From Nocardioides antri (GTDB taxonomy: Bacteria; Actinomycetota; Actinomycetes; Propionibacteriales; Nocardioidaceae), in the NCBI RefSeq assembly GCF_008373765.1, contig NZ_VUJW01000002.1, positions 288,299-352,298 of the forward strand: a stretch of 64,000 nt of DNA, in the 5' to 3' direction. Below the pieces are notes generated by a model that did not search any database, was not told where the DNA came from, and worked only from the letters and a program-made list of their open reading frames with translations. A program made the position numbers and the translations under genes. This document shows positions 14,764-24,971 of this stretch, piece after piece (position 1 is the stretch's first letter; every line of letters starts with the position of its first letter).

Positions 14764-14850
14764 GTGAACCCGCGCCACCGCCGACTCGTCATCCCGATCG
14801 CGCTGGCCGCCCTCCTGGTGATCGTCGTCGTGGCCGCGTTCTTGAAGTGA
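14764..14850 (+). CDS. 28-residue single-span membrane peptide
   Basis: A 28-codon ORF starting GTG at 14764, encoding MNPRHRRL followed by an uninterrupted hydrophobic helix of about 18 residues and a terminal Lys. Basic N-terminus plus one span predicts an N-in membrane peptide. Support for it being real is a TAGATT box at 14752-14757 placed exactly 6 bases before the start, the same geometry as proven-looking neighbours; the box overlaps the stop of the upstream oxidase. I recognise no function. The next gene starts 7 bases after its stop. Confidence 0.6.
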   Translation: MNPRHRRLVIPIALAALLVIVVVAAFLK

Positions 14851-14857
14851 GCCTCCG

Positions 14858-16108
14858 ATGAGCAGCACCACCGAGCCCCTCGCCGACGGACTCGCCCGGG
14901 TCCGCGCGCACGTCCTCGACCCCGAAGCGCTGGTGCGCGCGGTGGCTGCCGGCCGGCAGAAGGGCGAGCGGCCGCAGTGGCGGCGGGCGGAGCTGCGCTG
15001 GGTGGACCTGAGGGCGGGTCGCCACCTCCAGGTCACGACGTACGACGCCACCCAGGCCCACACCGCCAACCACCCGGCCGGCGACGCCGCCGCTGCCGCG
15101 GTCGACGCCCTGCTGGCCGAGCCGTTCGGCAACTGGCACGTCGAGACGAACACGCAGGTCCACCAGCTCCGGGTGACCAAGAAGCGTGACGCGATCACCC
15201 ACTCCACCGCGGTCGCCGGGCCGACCGCCGACACGCCTCCCGACCGCAGCCACGACCGCACGAAGGAGCGGCTGCTCCCCGCCGACGACCCGGTGCTGGC
15301 CGCCCTCGGGCTGGCCGACGCGCAGGGGCGGATCAAGCCGAGCCGTCAGGCGAAGTACCGCCAGGTCGAGGAGTTCGTCCGGATCCTCGACGTCTCGGTC
15401 GCCGATGCGCTGGGCAACCAGCTCCGCACGCCGACGGCCAACGACCCGCTGCGCATCGTGGACCTCGGCTGCGGCAACGGCTACCTGACGTTCGCCGCCC
15501 ACCGGTTCCTCACCGAGCAGCGCGGGCTGCCGGTGCGCCTGATCGGCGTCGACGTCAAACAGCAGTCCGCGGAGCACAACAGCTTGGTCGCGGAGTCGCT
15601 TCGCCGAGAAGTCGGACACTGCGACGCCGAGTTCGTCGTCGGCACCATCGACGGGGCGAGGCTGCCGGAGCGCGACCAGCGCCCGGACGTGGTCCTCGCC
15701 CTGCACGCCTGCGACACCGCCACCGACGAGGCGCTGGCCCGCGCCGTCGGCTGGCAGGCGCCGCTGGTGCTGGCCGCACCCTGCTGCCACCACGACCTCT
15801 CGGCGCAGCTGCGCGCGGCGCCGACCCCGGCGCCGTACTCCTCCCTCACCCGTCACGGCATCCTGCGCGAGCGGTTCGCCGACACCCTCACCGACGCCGT
15901 GCGCGAGATGCTGCTGCGGCTGCAGGGCTACCGCGTCGACGTCATGCAGTTCGTCGAGAGCCGGCACACGCCCCGCAACACGCTCCTGCGCGCCGTGCGC
16001 ACCGGGGCGACCGCCGACGCCGCGCTCCGCCGGGAGTACGACGACCTCGTCGCGTCCTGGCAGGTCACGCCTCGCCTCGCGGTCCTGCTCGGTCAGCAGG
16101 AGGGGTGA
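14858..16108 (+). CDS. Class I SAM-dependent methyltransferase (METTL25/Methyltransf_32-like)
   Basis: 416 aa. An N-terminal region of about 190 residues with RWVDLRAGRHLQVTTYDATQ precedes a Rossmann methyltransferase domain whose motif I is VDLGCGNGYLTF near residue 200. The acidic motif II is LIGVDVK, and a distinctive APCCHHDL occurs near 306, as in the Methyltransf_32 group that includes METTL25 and GSTCD. The substrate is unknown; RNA has been suggested for relatives, so an RNA target is only inference. Its stop overlaps the next GTG by four bases. Confidence 0.8.
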   Translation: MSSTTEPLADGLARVRAHVLDPEALVRAVAAGRQKGERPQWRRAELRWVDLRAGRHLQVTTYDATQAHTANHPAGDAAAAAVDALLAEPFGNWHVETNTQVHQLRVTKKRDAITHSTAVAGPTADTPPDRSHDRTKERLLPADDPVLAALGLADAQGRIKPSRQAKYRQVEEFVRILDVSVADALGNQLRTPTANDPLRIVDLGCGNGYLTFAAHRFLTEQRGLPVRLIGVDVKQQSAEHNSLVAESLRREVGHCDAEFVVGTIDGARLPERDQRPDVVLALHACDTATDEALARAVGWQAPLVLAAPCCHHDLSAQLRAAPTPAPYSSLTRHGILRERFADTLTDAVREMLLRLQGYRVDVMQFVESRHTPRNTLLRAVRTGATADAALRREYDDLVASWQVTPRLAVLLGQQEG

Positions 16109-17088
16109 GCCGGGTGGAGAAGCTGCTCGCGGCCCTCGCCGTGCTCCCGTTCGGGATCGGGTTCTCGATCGACGCGGAGTCGCTGCCCGACGACGAGGTC
16201 GTCTTCTCGTTCGCCGACCCCGAGATCGTCGAGTCCAGCGGGCTGGTCGTGCAGGACGGCCTGTTCGCGACGGTCAACGACTCGGGCGACGGCGGCCGGG
16301 TGTTCACGGTCGACCCTGCCGACGGCGAGACCGTCGCGGAGACCTCGTGGGAGGGCTCGCCGGAGGACGTCGAGGCGCTCGCGACGCTGCCCGACGGCGA
16401 CGCGCTGGTGGGGGACATCGGGGACAACCTCGGCCAGCGCGCGTCGCTGGAGCTGGTCCGGGTGCCGTTCGGGGAGGACGGCGAGGTCACCCCGACCACC
16501 TACGAGCTCGTCTACCCCGACGAGCCGCGCGACGCGGAGTCGTTGCTGGTCCATCCCGACACCGGCCAGGTCCTCGTGGCCGCGAAGGAGTTCGTCGGCC
16601 GTCTCTACGCCGCGCCGGAGGAGCTCGACCCGGACGGCCCCAACGAGCTGGAGCTGCTGGGCGAGGTGCTGCCGATCGCGACCGACGGAGCGTTCTTCCC
16701 CGACGGCGACCACTTCGTGCTGCGGAGCTACGGCGGCGCGACGTTCTACCGGTGGCCGTCGCTGGAGGAGGTCGGCGAGATCGACCTGCCGGCGCAACCG
16801 CAGGGCGAGGGGATCGCCGTCGACGACGACGGCACCGTCTTCGTCAGTACCGAGGGTCAGTTCACCGACGTGCTGAGGATCGCGCTGCCGCGGACGCTGC
16901 AGGCCGAGCTGGACGGGACCGGGAGCACCGCGTCTGCACGCCCCGGGGGTCCGTCCGGCGGGTCGGACGGGAGGGTGCCCGACGAGGCGGCGCCGGACGT
17001 GACCCGCGCGTTCTGGCCGTGGGTGATCGGCGGCGTGATCGGGGCGGTCATCATCGTCGTGCTGCTCCGCTCGCTGCGCCGGCCCTGA
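16105..17088 (+). CDS. Putative exported propeller-like protein with C-terminal membrane anchor
   Basis: 327 aa. A hydrophobic N-terminal stretch (LLAALAVLPFGIGFSI) may be a signal sequence. The middle consists of short beta-rich repeats such as DSGDGGRVFTVDPADGE and LVGDIGDNLGQRASLELVRV, a pattern seen in propeller proteins. A C-terminal helix WPWVIGGVIGAVIIVVLL followed by RRP resembles a membrane anchor. It overlaps the methyltransferase by GTGA at 16105, and an alternative GTG at 16114 also exists. No catalytic motif is recognised, so function is unassigned. Confidence 0.7.
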   Translation: MSRVEKLLAALAVLPFGIGFSIDAESLPDDEVVFSFADPEIVESSGLVVQDGLFATVNDSGDGGRVFTVDPADGETVAETSWEGSPEDVEALATLPDGDALVGDIGDNLGQRASLELVRVPFGEDGEVTPTTYELVYPDEPRDAESLLVHPDTGQVLVAAKEFVGRLYAAPEELDPDGPNELELLGEVLPIATDGAFFPDGDHFVLRSYGGATFYRWPSLEEVGEIDLPAQPQGEGIAVDDDGTVFVSTEGQFTDVLRIALPRTLQAELDGTGSTASARPGGPSGGSDGRVPDEAAPDVTRAFWPWVIGGVIGAVIIVVLLRSLRRP

Positions 17089-17120
17089 CCGCTGTCGGAG
17101 CCGACTGCCACGATGAGCGC

Positions 17121-17426
17121 GTGACGACGTACGACTTCGCGGCGCCGCTGTGGCGCTGGGACGCCAAGGACGAGGAGACGTCCGGCGCCTGGTTCTTCGT
17201 CAGCCTGCCGTTCGACGTGTCGGACGAGATCGAGGCGACCGCCGGGCCCGGCAAGGGGTTCGGCAGTGTGCGGGTCGAGGTCACGATCGGCGGGTCGACG
17301 TGGCGGACCTCGGTGTTTCCCAGCAGCGTCGAGAAGACCTACGTCCTCCCCGTCAAGAAGGCGGTGCGCACGGCCGAGGGCCTCGACGAGGGCACCGAGG
17401 CGTCCGTGCGTCTCTCGCTCGTCTGA
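17121..17426 (+). CDS. DUF1905 domain protein
   Basis: 101 aa, matching the compact DUF1905 beta-barrel pattern: YDFAAPLWRWDAK at the N-terminus, WFFVSLPFDVSDEI, GFGSVRVEVTIGGSTWRTSV and a C-terminal KKAVRTAEGLDEG. In many bacteria this domain is fused to a YdeI-like domain; here it stands alone and complete. GTG at 17121 is chosen because the family starts at this point; CACGAT lies 6 bases upstream as a weak -10. Function of the family is not established. Confidence 0.8.
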   Translation: MTTYDFAAPLWRWDAKDEETSGAWFFVSLPFDVSDEIEATAGPGKGFGSVRVEVTIGGSTWRTSVFPSSVEKTYVLPVKKAVRTAEGLDEGTEASVRLSLV

Positions 17427-17472
17427 GGTCGCCCCTGAGTCTGAGCGGGAGGCGAGCGGTTACCTACAGGCC

Positions 17473-18471
17473 GTGCTACTTCGACGAACCTCTCCCGACC
17501 AGCCGGGCTGGACCCGGCGGCGTGCCGGGAAGGGCTTCGTCTATCTCGACGAGTACGGCGAGCGACTCGGGCCCGAGGACGTCGCGCGCTGCCGTGCGCT
17601 GGTGATCCCGCCGGCCTGGCGCGACGTGTGGATCTGCCCGCACCCGCGCGGCCACCTCCAGGTGGTCGGCACCGACGAGGCAGGCCGGCGCCAGTACATC
17701 TACCACCCGGTCTGGGTGGAGCAGCGCTCGGCGGAGAAGTATGACCGGGTGCTCCAGTTCGGCCGGCGACTACCGCGGGTGCGTGAGCGGGTGCTCGCCG
17801 ACCTGGTGGGGGAGGGCGTCTCGGAGGCGCACGCCTGCGCGCTCGCCGTGCGCCTGCTCGACGTCGGCTACTTCCGGATCGGCAACGACGTGTACGCCGA
17901 GGAGTACGGCTCGTTCGGGCTCACGACCTTGGAGCGCCGGCACGTCCGTCGCCGGGGCGACCTGATGGTCTTCGAGTTCGTCGGGAAGTCCGGCATCGAG
18001 CACCACGTGGAGGTCGGCGACCCACTCGTCGTGGAGACCGTGGAGCGGATGCGGCGCAGGCGGACGATCTCCGACCCGCGCCTGCTCTCCTACCGCAACG
18101 GCCGCGGCTGGCGGTCCCTCACCCCGGACCTCGTCAACGAGTACCTCCGCGACACCAGCGGCCTGGAGGTCAGCGCCAAGGACTTCCGCACCTGGCACGC
18201 GACCGTGATCGCTTCAGCCGCACTCGCCGAGGCGCCCGGGCCGGACGCCAGCAAGACCGCCCGCAAGCGCGCCGTGGCCGGGGTGATGCGCGAGGTCGCG
18301 GAGTACCTCGGCAACACCCCCGCGCTGGCGCGTTCGTCGTACGTCGACCCGCGCGTCGTCGACGCCTACGCCGAGGGCCGCACGATCCGCACCGCCACCC
18401 GGCGCGCGTACGACGACCCCGACCAGCGCCAGGCCGCGCTGGAGCGGGCGGTGCTGCGGCTGATCGGCTGA
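17473..18471 (+). CDS. DNA topoisomerase IB (poxvirus type)
   Basis: 332 aa type IB topoisomerase, which relaxes supercoils by a 3'-phosphotyrosine intermediate. The N-terminal domain has GFVYLDEYGERL and VIPPAWRDVWICPHPRGHLQ. The catalytic domain has Arg in LLSYRNGRGWRSL, His in KDFRTWHATV and the putative nucleophile Tyr in RSSYVDPRVVDAY near residue 293. Length fits bacterial poxvirus-like enzymes (300-370 aa). The GTG at 17473 gives the expected N-terminus; the longer frame overlaps the DUF1905 gene. Not the essential TopA; an accessory relaxing enzyme. Confidence 0.9.
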   Translation: MLLRRTSPDQPGWTRRRAGKGFVYLDEYGERLGPEDVARCRALVIPPAWRDVWICPHPRGHLQVVGTDEAGRRQYIYHPVWVEQRSAEKYDRVLQFGRRLPRVRERVLADLVGEGVSEAHACALAVRLLDVGYFRIGNDVYAEEYGSFGLTTLERRHVRRRGDLMVFEFVGKSGIEHHVEVGDPLVVETVERMRRRRTISDPRLLSYRNGRGWRSLTPDLVNEYLRDTSGLEVSAKDFRTWHATVIASAALAEAPGPDASKTARKRAVAGVMREVAEYLGNTPALARSSYVDPRVVDAYAEGRTIRTATRRAYDDPDQRQAALERAVLRLIG

Positions 18472-18490
18472 GCCGTGGCAGGCTCGACGC

Positions 18491-19000
18491 ATGCAGCTCA
18501 CCGTGGTCGAGGGCGACATCACCCAGCAGGACGTCGACGCCGTGGTCAACGCCGCCAACAACCGGATGCGGGGCGGCGGGGGAGTCGACGGCGCGATCCA
18601 CGCAGCCGGAGGCCCCGAGGTGCTGGAGGACTGCGTACGCCGGTTCCCCGACGGGCTCGCCACCGGTGACGCCGGCTGGACCACCGCCGGTCAGCTGCCC
18701 GCGCGGTGGGTCATCCACGTCGTCGGCCCGAACTACCGGATCGGCCAGACCGAGCGCTCCCTGCTGACCTCCTGCTACCGGCGCGCGCTCGAGGTCGCCG
18801 ACGAGCTCGGCGTGCGGACGATCGCGTTCCCCCTGATCAGTGCGGGCATCTACGGCTGGCCCAAGGACGACGCCATCCTCGCGGCGGTGGAGACGCTCCG
18901 GGGCACGCCGACCCGGGTGGAGGAGGCGCGGCTGGTCGCGTTCGGCCGCGACGCGTACGACGCGATCCGGGCCGTCGTCGACCGGGAGGTTCAGGAGTAG
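18491..19000 (+). CDS. Macrodomain protein, O-acetyl-ADP-ribose deacetylase-like
   Basis: 169 aa single macrodomain of the YmdB/MacroD class. The ADP-ribose-binding motifs are GDITQQDVDAVVNAANNRMR near residues 9-28, the GGGGVDGAIHAAGG loop at about 31-44 and PLISAGIYGWPKDDA near 115-129. Such enzymes remove the acetyl group from O-acetyl-ADP-ribose, a sirtuin by-product, or reverse ADP-ribosylation; a sirtuin gene lies elsewhere in this window at 40515-41354. The 3' end overlaps the convergent gene by 10 bases, and no terminator is seen. Confidence 0.9.
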   Translation: MQLTVVEGDITQQDVDAVVNAANNRMRGGGGVDGAIHAAGGPEVLEDCVRRFPDGLATGDAGWTTAGQLPARWVIHVVGPNYRIGQTERSLLTSCYRRALEVADELGVRTIAFPLISAGIYGWPKDDAILAAVETLRGTPTRVEEARLVAFGRDAYDAIRAVVDREVQE

Positions 19001-20205
19001 CTCGGGTTGTTGGCCGTCGGCATGGTGATGTTGATCGGCCGCCCCTCGCCGAGGAAGAACAGCGCGCCCTGGCGGAGGAACTCGTCGAACATCCAGTAGC
19101 CCTGCGGCGGCAGCGGGAGCTTCATCGTGCCCTCGCGGAAGGCGACGAACGGCGGCCAGCCCCTCTCGACCATGGCGTCGGTCACCGGCTGGCGTGGCAG
19201 CTCCAGCCAGTCGGTGATCTGGTCGCCGAGGACGTAGCGGGTGAACGACTGGAACATGGTGCGGCTGATGCCGAGGTCGTAGTCGCTCGCCATGTTGACG
19301 AGGATGTGCGCGAGCGCGATGCCCTCCTTGGAGGGGGCGAGGATCGGGTCGAGCACCTGGCGCGACTGCGCGTTCGCCTGGTCCCAGGTCGCCGGGATGT
19401 ACTCGTCCGCGACGCCGAGCAGGTGCGCGGTGACCTGCCAGACGTGGAGGAAGGCCTCGGACTCCGCGGTCGTCACCTCGAGCGGCCACGAGGCCAGCCG
19501 GTTGCGGGTGAACGTCGCCAGGCTGTGCCAGGTGACCATGATGTCGGCCTGGCTGATCGGCTTGCTCTCGGGAGCTGAGGCCCGCCAGTGCCCCGACGCC
19601 GGCAGCAGGTGGCGTACGGCGGCATGGGTCAGCCGGGTCTTGACGCAGGTGACCACCATCTTCCCGCCCGGTCCGAACGCGTCGCGGACGCCGATGTCGT
19701 AACCGAGCTTCGCGGTCTTCGCGATCCGGTCCTTCATGTCGGCGCCGCCGGCGGAGTAGTAGACCGCCTTCGCCTCGCGGGGGATGACGCAGCTCATCAT
19801 GCCGCTGCCCATGCCGTAGAGGACCGCGATGTAGAGGCCGCGCTTCTCGTAGAAGGGGAAGAACGCCGAGAGCTTGCTCCCGTCGGCCCACGCGGGCAGC
19901 TGCCGGGCCTGCTCGAGGAAGTCCCGCAGGTCAGTCGGCAGGCCGGCCGGCAGCGGCTGGTCGTTGTCGGTCCAGCCGGCGAGGAGCTCGTTGACGAGGT
20001 CGACCTCGTCGCGCTCGAACAGCGCCTGGACGACGGTGTCGGCCGCGGGGTCCCACACGGTGTGCGGGTCGACGCCGCTCCCGGTGCCGACGACCGACCC
20101 CGCCGGTGCCCAGGTCCAGGCCGGGGCGGGGGAGACGAGCCCGAGCGCCCCGACCGCGCCGAGCATCCCGCCACCGAGGAGCACTCCTCGCCTGCTGACT
20201 CCCAT
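18991..20205 (-). CDS. Oxygenase MpaB-family (DUF2236) protein with Tat signal
   Basis: 404 aa. The N-terminus MGVSRRGVLLGGG followed by a hydrophobic stretch and SPAPAW is a twin-arginine type signal, so export in folded form is likely. The body matches the DUF2236/MpaB heme-dependent oxygenase group (related to latex-clearing proteins and fungal MpaB), with conserved segments such as RLTHAAVRHLLPASGHWR and MVTWHSLATFTRNRL. RBS AAGGGTGG precedes the ATG. It is divergent from a TetR gene with a long palindrome in the gap, so repression by that regulator is probable. Substrate unknown. Confidence 0.8.
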   Translation of the reverse strand: MGVSRRGVLLGGGMLGAVGALGLVSPAPAWTWAPAGSVVGTGSGVDPHTVWDPAADTVVQALFERDEVDLVNELLAGWTDNDQPLPAGLPTDLRDFLEQARQLPAWADGSKLSAFFPFYEKRGLYIAVLYGMGSGMMSCVIPREAKAVYYSAGGADMKDRIAKTAKLGYDIGVRDAFGPGGKMVVTCVKTRLTHAAVRHLLPASGHWRASAPESKPISQADIMVTWHSLATFTRNRLASWPLEVTTAESEAFLHVWQVTAHLLGVADEYIPATWDQANAQSRQVLDPILAPSKEGIALAHILVNMASDYDLGISRTMFQSFTRYVLGDQITDWLELPRQPVTDAMVERGWPPFVAFREGTMKLPLPPQGYWMFDEFLRQGALFFLGEGRPINITMPTANNPSYS

Positions 20206-20218
20206 GCCGCCACCCTTC

Positions 20219-20253
20219 TGATACGATGAAACAAGATTTGTTTCGTTGTATCA
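20219..20253. promoter_or_regulatory. Probable TetR operator between divergent MpaB and TetR genes
   Basis: A 35-base inverted repeat: left arm TGATACGATGAAACAA (20219-20234) and right arm TTGTTTCGTTGTATCA (20238-20253) match at 14 of 16 positions around a 3-base centre. It occupies nearly all of the 77-base gap between the two divergent starts and overlaps likely -10 sequences (TATCAT on the plus strand). Position and length fit a TetR-family operator controlling both genes. Confidence 0.75.
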
Positions 20254-20282
20254 TTTGGTGGACGACGACCACAAGGGAGCCG

Positions 20283-20957
20283 ATGAGCATGGGGACCGGG
20301 ACCGCGGGGGTCACTGCCGCAGAGGCGACGGCCTCGGTCTTCGAGCTGGCCCTCGCCGACTCCGCGGGCGACGTCGACGACGACCCGACCAGCAGCCGGA
20401 TCCTCGACGCGGCGTGTGCGCTGTTCGCCCGGGTCGGCATCCAGCGCTGCTCGATGAACGACGTCGCCGCCGAGGCAGGCGTCTCCCGGATCACGGTCTA
20501 CCGGCGCTTCGCGAGCCGCGAGGCGCTCGTCCAGCACGCCGTCCGGCGGGAGTTCCGCCGCTACATCGACCAGTTCGTCCTCGACGTCGCCGCTGCGGCC
20601 ACTGCGGCCGACCGGGTCGTCGCGGGGTTCGTGAGCGCGCTGCGCAACACCCGCGACAACCCGTTGGTCGGCGGCCTGATGGCGACCGAGCCCGGCTCGC
20701 TGGTCTCGTCGATGATGGGCGACGGCGGCGACACCCTCGCCACCGTCCGTGCCTTCGTCGCCGGCCAGCTGCGCCGCGAGCAGCGCGCCGGCCACGTCGC
20801 GGACACCGTCGACGTCGACCTGGTCGCCGAGGTCATGGTCCGGCTGTCGACGTCGTTCCTGGTCACGCCGAGCAGGCTGGTCGACCTCGATGACGACGAG
20901 CAGCTCGCCGAGGTCGCCCGGCGGGTGCTCGTGCCGCTGCTGGAGCCGGCGTCCTGA
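20283..20957 (+). CDS. TetR family transcriptional regulator
   Basis: 224 aa if started at ATG 20283, which follows AAGGGAG at 20273-20279; ATG 20289 is also possible. The open frame begins at 20226 inside the palindromic operator, so the longer form is unlikely. The N-terminal DNA-binding domain shows LDAACALFARVGIQRCSMND then helix-turn-helix EAGVSRITVYRRFASREALV. The C-terminal ligand domain is variable. It most likely represses itself and the divergent MpaB-type oxygenase through the palindrome at 20219-20253. The stop TGA abuts the serC stop on the other strand (TGATCA). Confidence 0.87.
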   Translation: MSMGTGTAGVTAAEATASVFELALADSAGDVDDDPTSSRILDAACALFARVGIQRCSMNDVAAEAGVSRITVYRRFASREALVQHAVRREFRRYIDQFVLDVAAAATAADRVVAGFVSALRNTRDNPLVGGLMATEPGSLVSSMMGDGGDTLATVRAFVAGQLRREQRAGHVADTVDVDLVAEVMVRLSTSFLVTPSRLVDLDDDEQLAEVARRVLVPLLEPAS

Positions 20958-22688
<1,731 letters not shown>

Positions 22689-22717
22689 TTACCGCCCTCA
22701 GAACCTAGGGAGGACTC

Positions 22718-23062
22718 ATGGACACCTGGATCTGGATCGTGATCGCCGTGGTGGCGCTGCTGGTCATCGCCGCGCTCGTGGCGTTCGCGATGAAGCAGAA
22801 GCGCCACCGCGACCGCGAGAAGGCGGCGGAGATCCGCACCGAAGCGGCGCAGCGGACGCCGGACCTGCGCGTGCGTGAAGCGGAGGTGCAGGGCGCCGAG
22901 GCCGAGGCGGAGCGGATGCGCGCCGAAGCCGACCGGCTCGAGATGATCGCCCAGGAGCGTCGCGAGCACGTGCAGGAGGAGCGGAGCACGATGGACGACC
23001 GGCTCCACGAGGCGGACCGCCTGGATCCCGACACCAAGACGCCGAAGAGGACGGACAGCTGA
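22718..23062 (+). CDS. Membrane-anchored coiled-coil protein, unknown function
   Basis: 114 aa. A transmembrane helix occupies about residues 4-25 (WIWIVIAVVALLVIAALVAF), followed by a highly charged Ala/Glu/Arg-rich segment (about 30-95) with heptad-like spacing typical of a coiled coil, facing the cytoplasm by the positive-inside rule. The start is supported by GGGAGG at 22708-22713. I know of many such short actinobacterial proteins without assigned function. Confidence 0.78.
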   Translation: MDTWIWIVIAVVALLVIAALVAFAMKQKRHRDREKAAEIRTEAAQRTPDLRVREAEVQGAEAEAERMRAEADRLEMIAQERREHVQEERSTMDDRLHEADRLDPDTKTPKRTDS

Positions 23063-23071
23063 CCTCACGCG

Positions 23072-23923
23072 TCAGGCCACGTCGCGACGGCGTACGACGA
23101 CCAGGGCGACCACCGCGGCGACCAGGATGTAGCACGCGGTGGTGATCGCCGCCTGGGGTCCGGCGACGGTGTCGAGCACGCCCGGGGTGCCCTCGCCCCC
23201 GGGCTCGACGCCCACGACCGAGCCGACCAGCGAGCCGGCGGCCGTGCCGGGCAGGACCGCGGTCAGCGAGTCCACCCAGCCGAGGAGCTGGCCGACGCCG
23301 CGCAGGAGGTTCTCGACGACGAGCGCCCAGACCAGTCCGAGGCCGACCGAGAGGGCGGGACCGCGGGCGAGCGTGCCGAGCGCGAAGCCGACGACGGCCC
23401 ACATCTCCAGCACGAGGAACCCGACGCCGACGGACTCGAGCACCGAGCCGAGCGACGGCATCACGATCTCCTGCGACTCGGTGGTCGCGACCAGGAGCGA
23501 CAGGGCGAAGTCGAAGCCGAGCCAGACGGCGAGGGTCGCGGCGACGAAGACGGTCAGCGCCGCGAGCGACCCGACGATCGTGCCCGCGCGGTGCGCGCCG
23601 AGGGAAAAGACGGTCTTCCAGGTGCCCCAGCCGTAGCCGTTGCCGGCGACGATCGCGCCCAGCACCATCATCAGCGCGCCGCCGAACATCGGCATGCCCT
23701 GGAGGAGGACGTCGGGAACGTTGGCCGGCATCATCTCGGCGAGCAGGCTGTCCTTCGTGGCGCCCTCGTTGGAGAACGAGGTGTCGCCACTGGCGTAGGA
23801 CAGGTAGTTGAACAGGTAGCCGAACATCAGGCTCAGGGCCAGCCAGGCGCCGAGCGTGATCCAGACCGCCGGCCACTTGCGCAGGCGCAGCAGCTCGGCT
23901 CGGGTGGCGTTCAGGGGGCTCAT
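23072..23923 (-). CDS. ABC transporter permease (ABC-2 type)
   Basis: 283 aa with about six hydrophobic segments, starting with LRLRKWPAVWITLGAWLALSL (cytoplasmic elbow and first span) and ending with AAVVALVVVRRRDVA. The architecture is that of ABC-2 type permeases that pair with a separate ATPase. Its start overlaps the ATPase stop by 4 bases (23920-23923), so the two are translationally coupled. With the adjacent divergent two-component system this suggests a regulated exporter, for example for an antimicrobial peptide or lipid; cargo is unknown. Confidence 0.85.
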   Translation of the reverse strand: MSPLNATRAELLRLRKWPAVWITLGAWLALSLMFGYLFNYLSYASGDTSFSNEGATKDSLLAEMMPANVPDVLLQGMPMFGGALMMVLGAIVAGNGYGWGTWKTVFSLGAHRAGTIVGSLAALTVFVAATLAVWLGFDFALSLLVATTESQEIVMPSLGSVLESVGVGFLVLEMWAVVGFALGTLARGPALSVGLGLVWALVVENLLRGVGQLLGWVDSLTAVLPGTAAGSLVGSVVGVEPGGEGTPGVLDTVAGPQAAITTACYILVAAVVALVVVRRRDVA

Positions 23924-24840
23924 GACACGGGCTCCTTCTCACGGGTCGCGGCGGTCATCTCGAAGAAGACCTCTTCGAGGCTCCGCTCGGTGGGGGTGAT
24001 CTCGTGGACGTCGACGCCGGCGGTGACCAGCTCGCGGACCAGGTGGGGTGCGGCGTCGGCGGGGAGGTCGAGCGACAGGCCGGCGGGCGTGCCTCGTACG
24101 CCGTCGTCGCCGGCCAGGCGCATCGCGACCGCGAGCGCGACCGGCTCCGGCGTCGCCCGCAGCCGCAGCGAGGAGCCGCCGCGCATCTCGGCGACGGTGG
24201 ACTCGAGGAGCAGCGTGCCGCCGTTGATGACGCCGACCCGGTCGCAGATCTCCTGCACCTCGGCCAGCAGGTGGCTCGACAGCAGCACGGTCTGGCCGCC
24301 GCGGGCGAGGTCGACGACCAGCGCGCGCATGTCGGCCATGCCGGCCGGGTCGAGGCCGTTGGTGGGCTCATCGAGGATGATCAGCTCGGGGTCGCCCATC
24401 AGCGCAGCGGCGACGCCGAGGCGCTGCTTCATGCCGAGCGAGTAGCCCTTGTACTTGTCCGACCCGCGTGCCGCGAGGTCGACCCGCTCGAGCACCCGGT
24501 CGACCTCGGTGTCGGCGTAGCCGCGGAACCGCGCGACGGTCCGCAGGTTGTCGCGACCGGAGAGGTACGGATAGAAGCCGGGGCCCTCGATCAGCGCGCC
24601 GATCCGGTCGGTCGCGACGCTCGCGGTGCCGGCGGTCGGCCGCACCAGGCCGAGCAGCATCCGGAGCGTGGTCGTCTTCCCGGCGCCGTTCGGCCCGAGG
24701 AAGCCGTACACCTCGCCACGTCGCACGGTCATGCTGACCCGGTCCACCGCGACGCGGTCGCCGCGCCGTCCCGAGCTTGTCGAGGGGTAGGTCTTCGTCA
24801 GCCCGTCGGTGGTGACCAGGGGGGTCTCGTTCGTTTCCAT
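23920..24840 (-). CDS. ABC transporter ATP-binding protein
   Basis: 306 aa. Walker A is GPNGAGKTTT near residues 49-58; the signature reads YSLGMKQRLGVA and Walker B is ELIILDEPTNGLDP. A C-terminal extension of about 80 residues is usual for exporter ATPases of this group. An unusual in-frame insertion, PSTSSGRRGD at about residues 19-28 right after TKTY, is encoded by a copy of the dispersed GACAAGCTCG repeat (24771-24787). It lies before Walker A, in a loop that tolerates insertion. Partner of the permease at 23072-23923. Confidence 0.92.
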   Translation of the reverse strand: METNETPLVTTDGLTKTYPSTSSGRRGDRVAVDRVSMTVRRGEVYGFLGPNGAGKTTTLRMLLGLVRPTAGTASVATDRIGALIEGPGFYPYLSGRDNLRTVARFRGYADTEVDRVLERVDLAARGSDKYKGYSLGMKQRLGVAAALMGDPELIILDEPTNGLDPAGMADMRALVVDLARGGQTVLLSSHLLAEVQEICDRVGVINGGTLLLESTVAEMRGGSSLRLRATPEPVALAVAMRLAGDDGVRGTPAGLSLDLPADAAPHLVRELVTAGVDVHEITPTERSLEEVFFEMTAATREKEPVS

Positions 24841-24971
24841 GGCTCCACGGTGCTGCCCGCCGGCCGCCCGCGCGTCCGACGGAGCGCGGCGGCGCCCTAC
24901 GCGGTTCTGCGTACGGCGACCGGTCCCCGCGCCGTACGACGACGGCGCCCGTCCGGTCTAGCCTCACTGGC

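Noticed and set aside
10395-14792. Minus-strand open frame of 1465 codons opposite the sigma partner and FAD oxidase
   Set aside because: Same GC artefact. The plus-strand genes have motifs and promoters; the antisense product has none.
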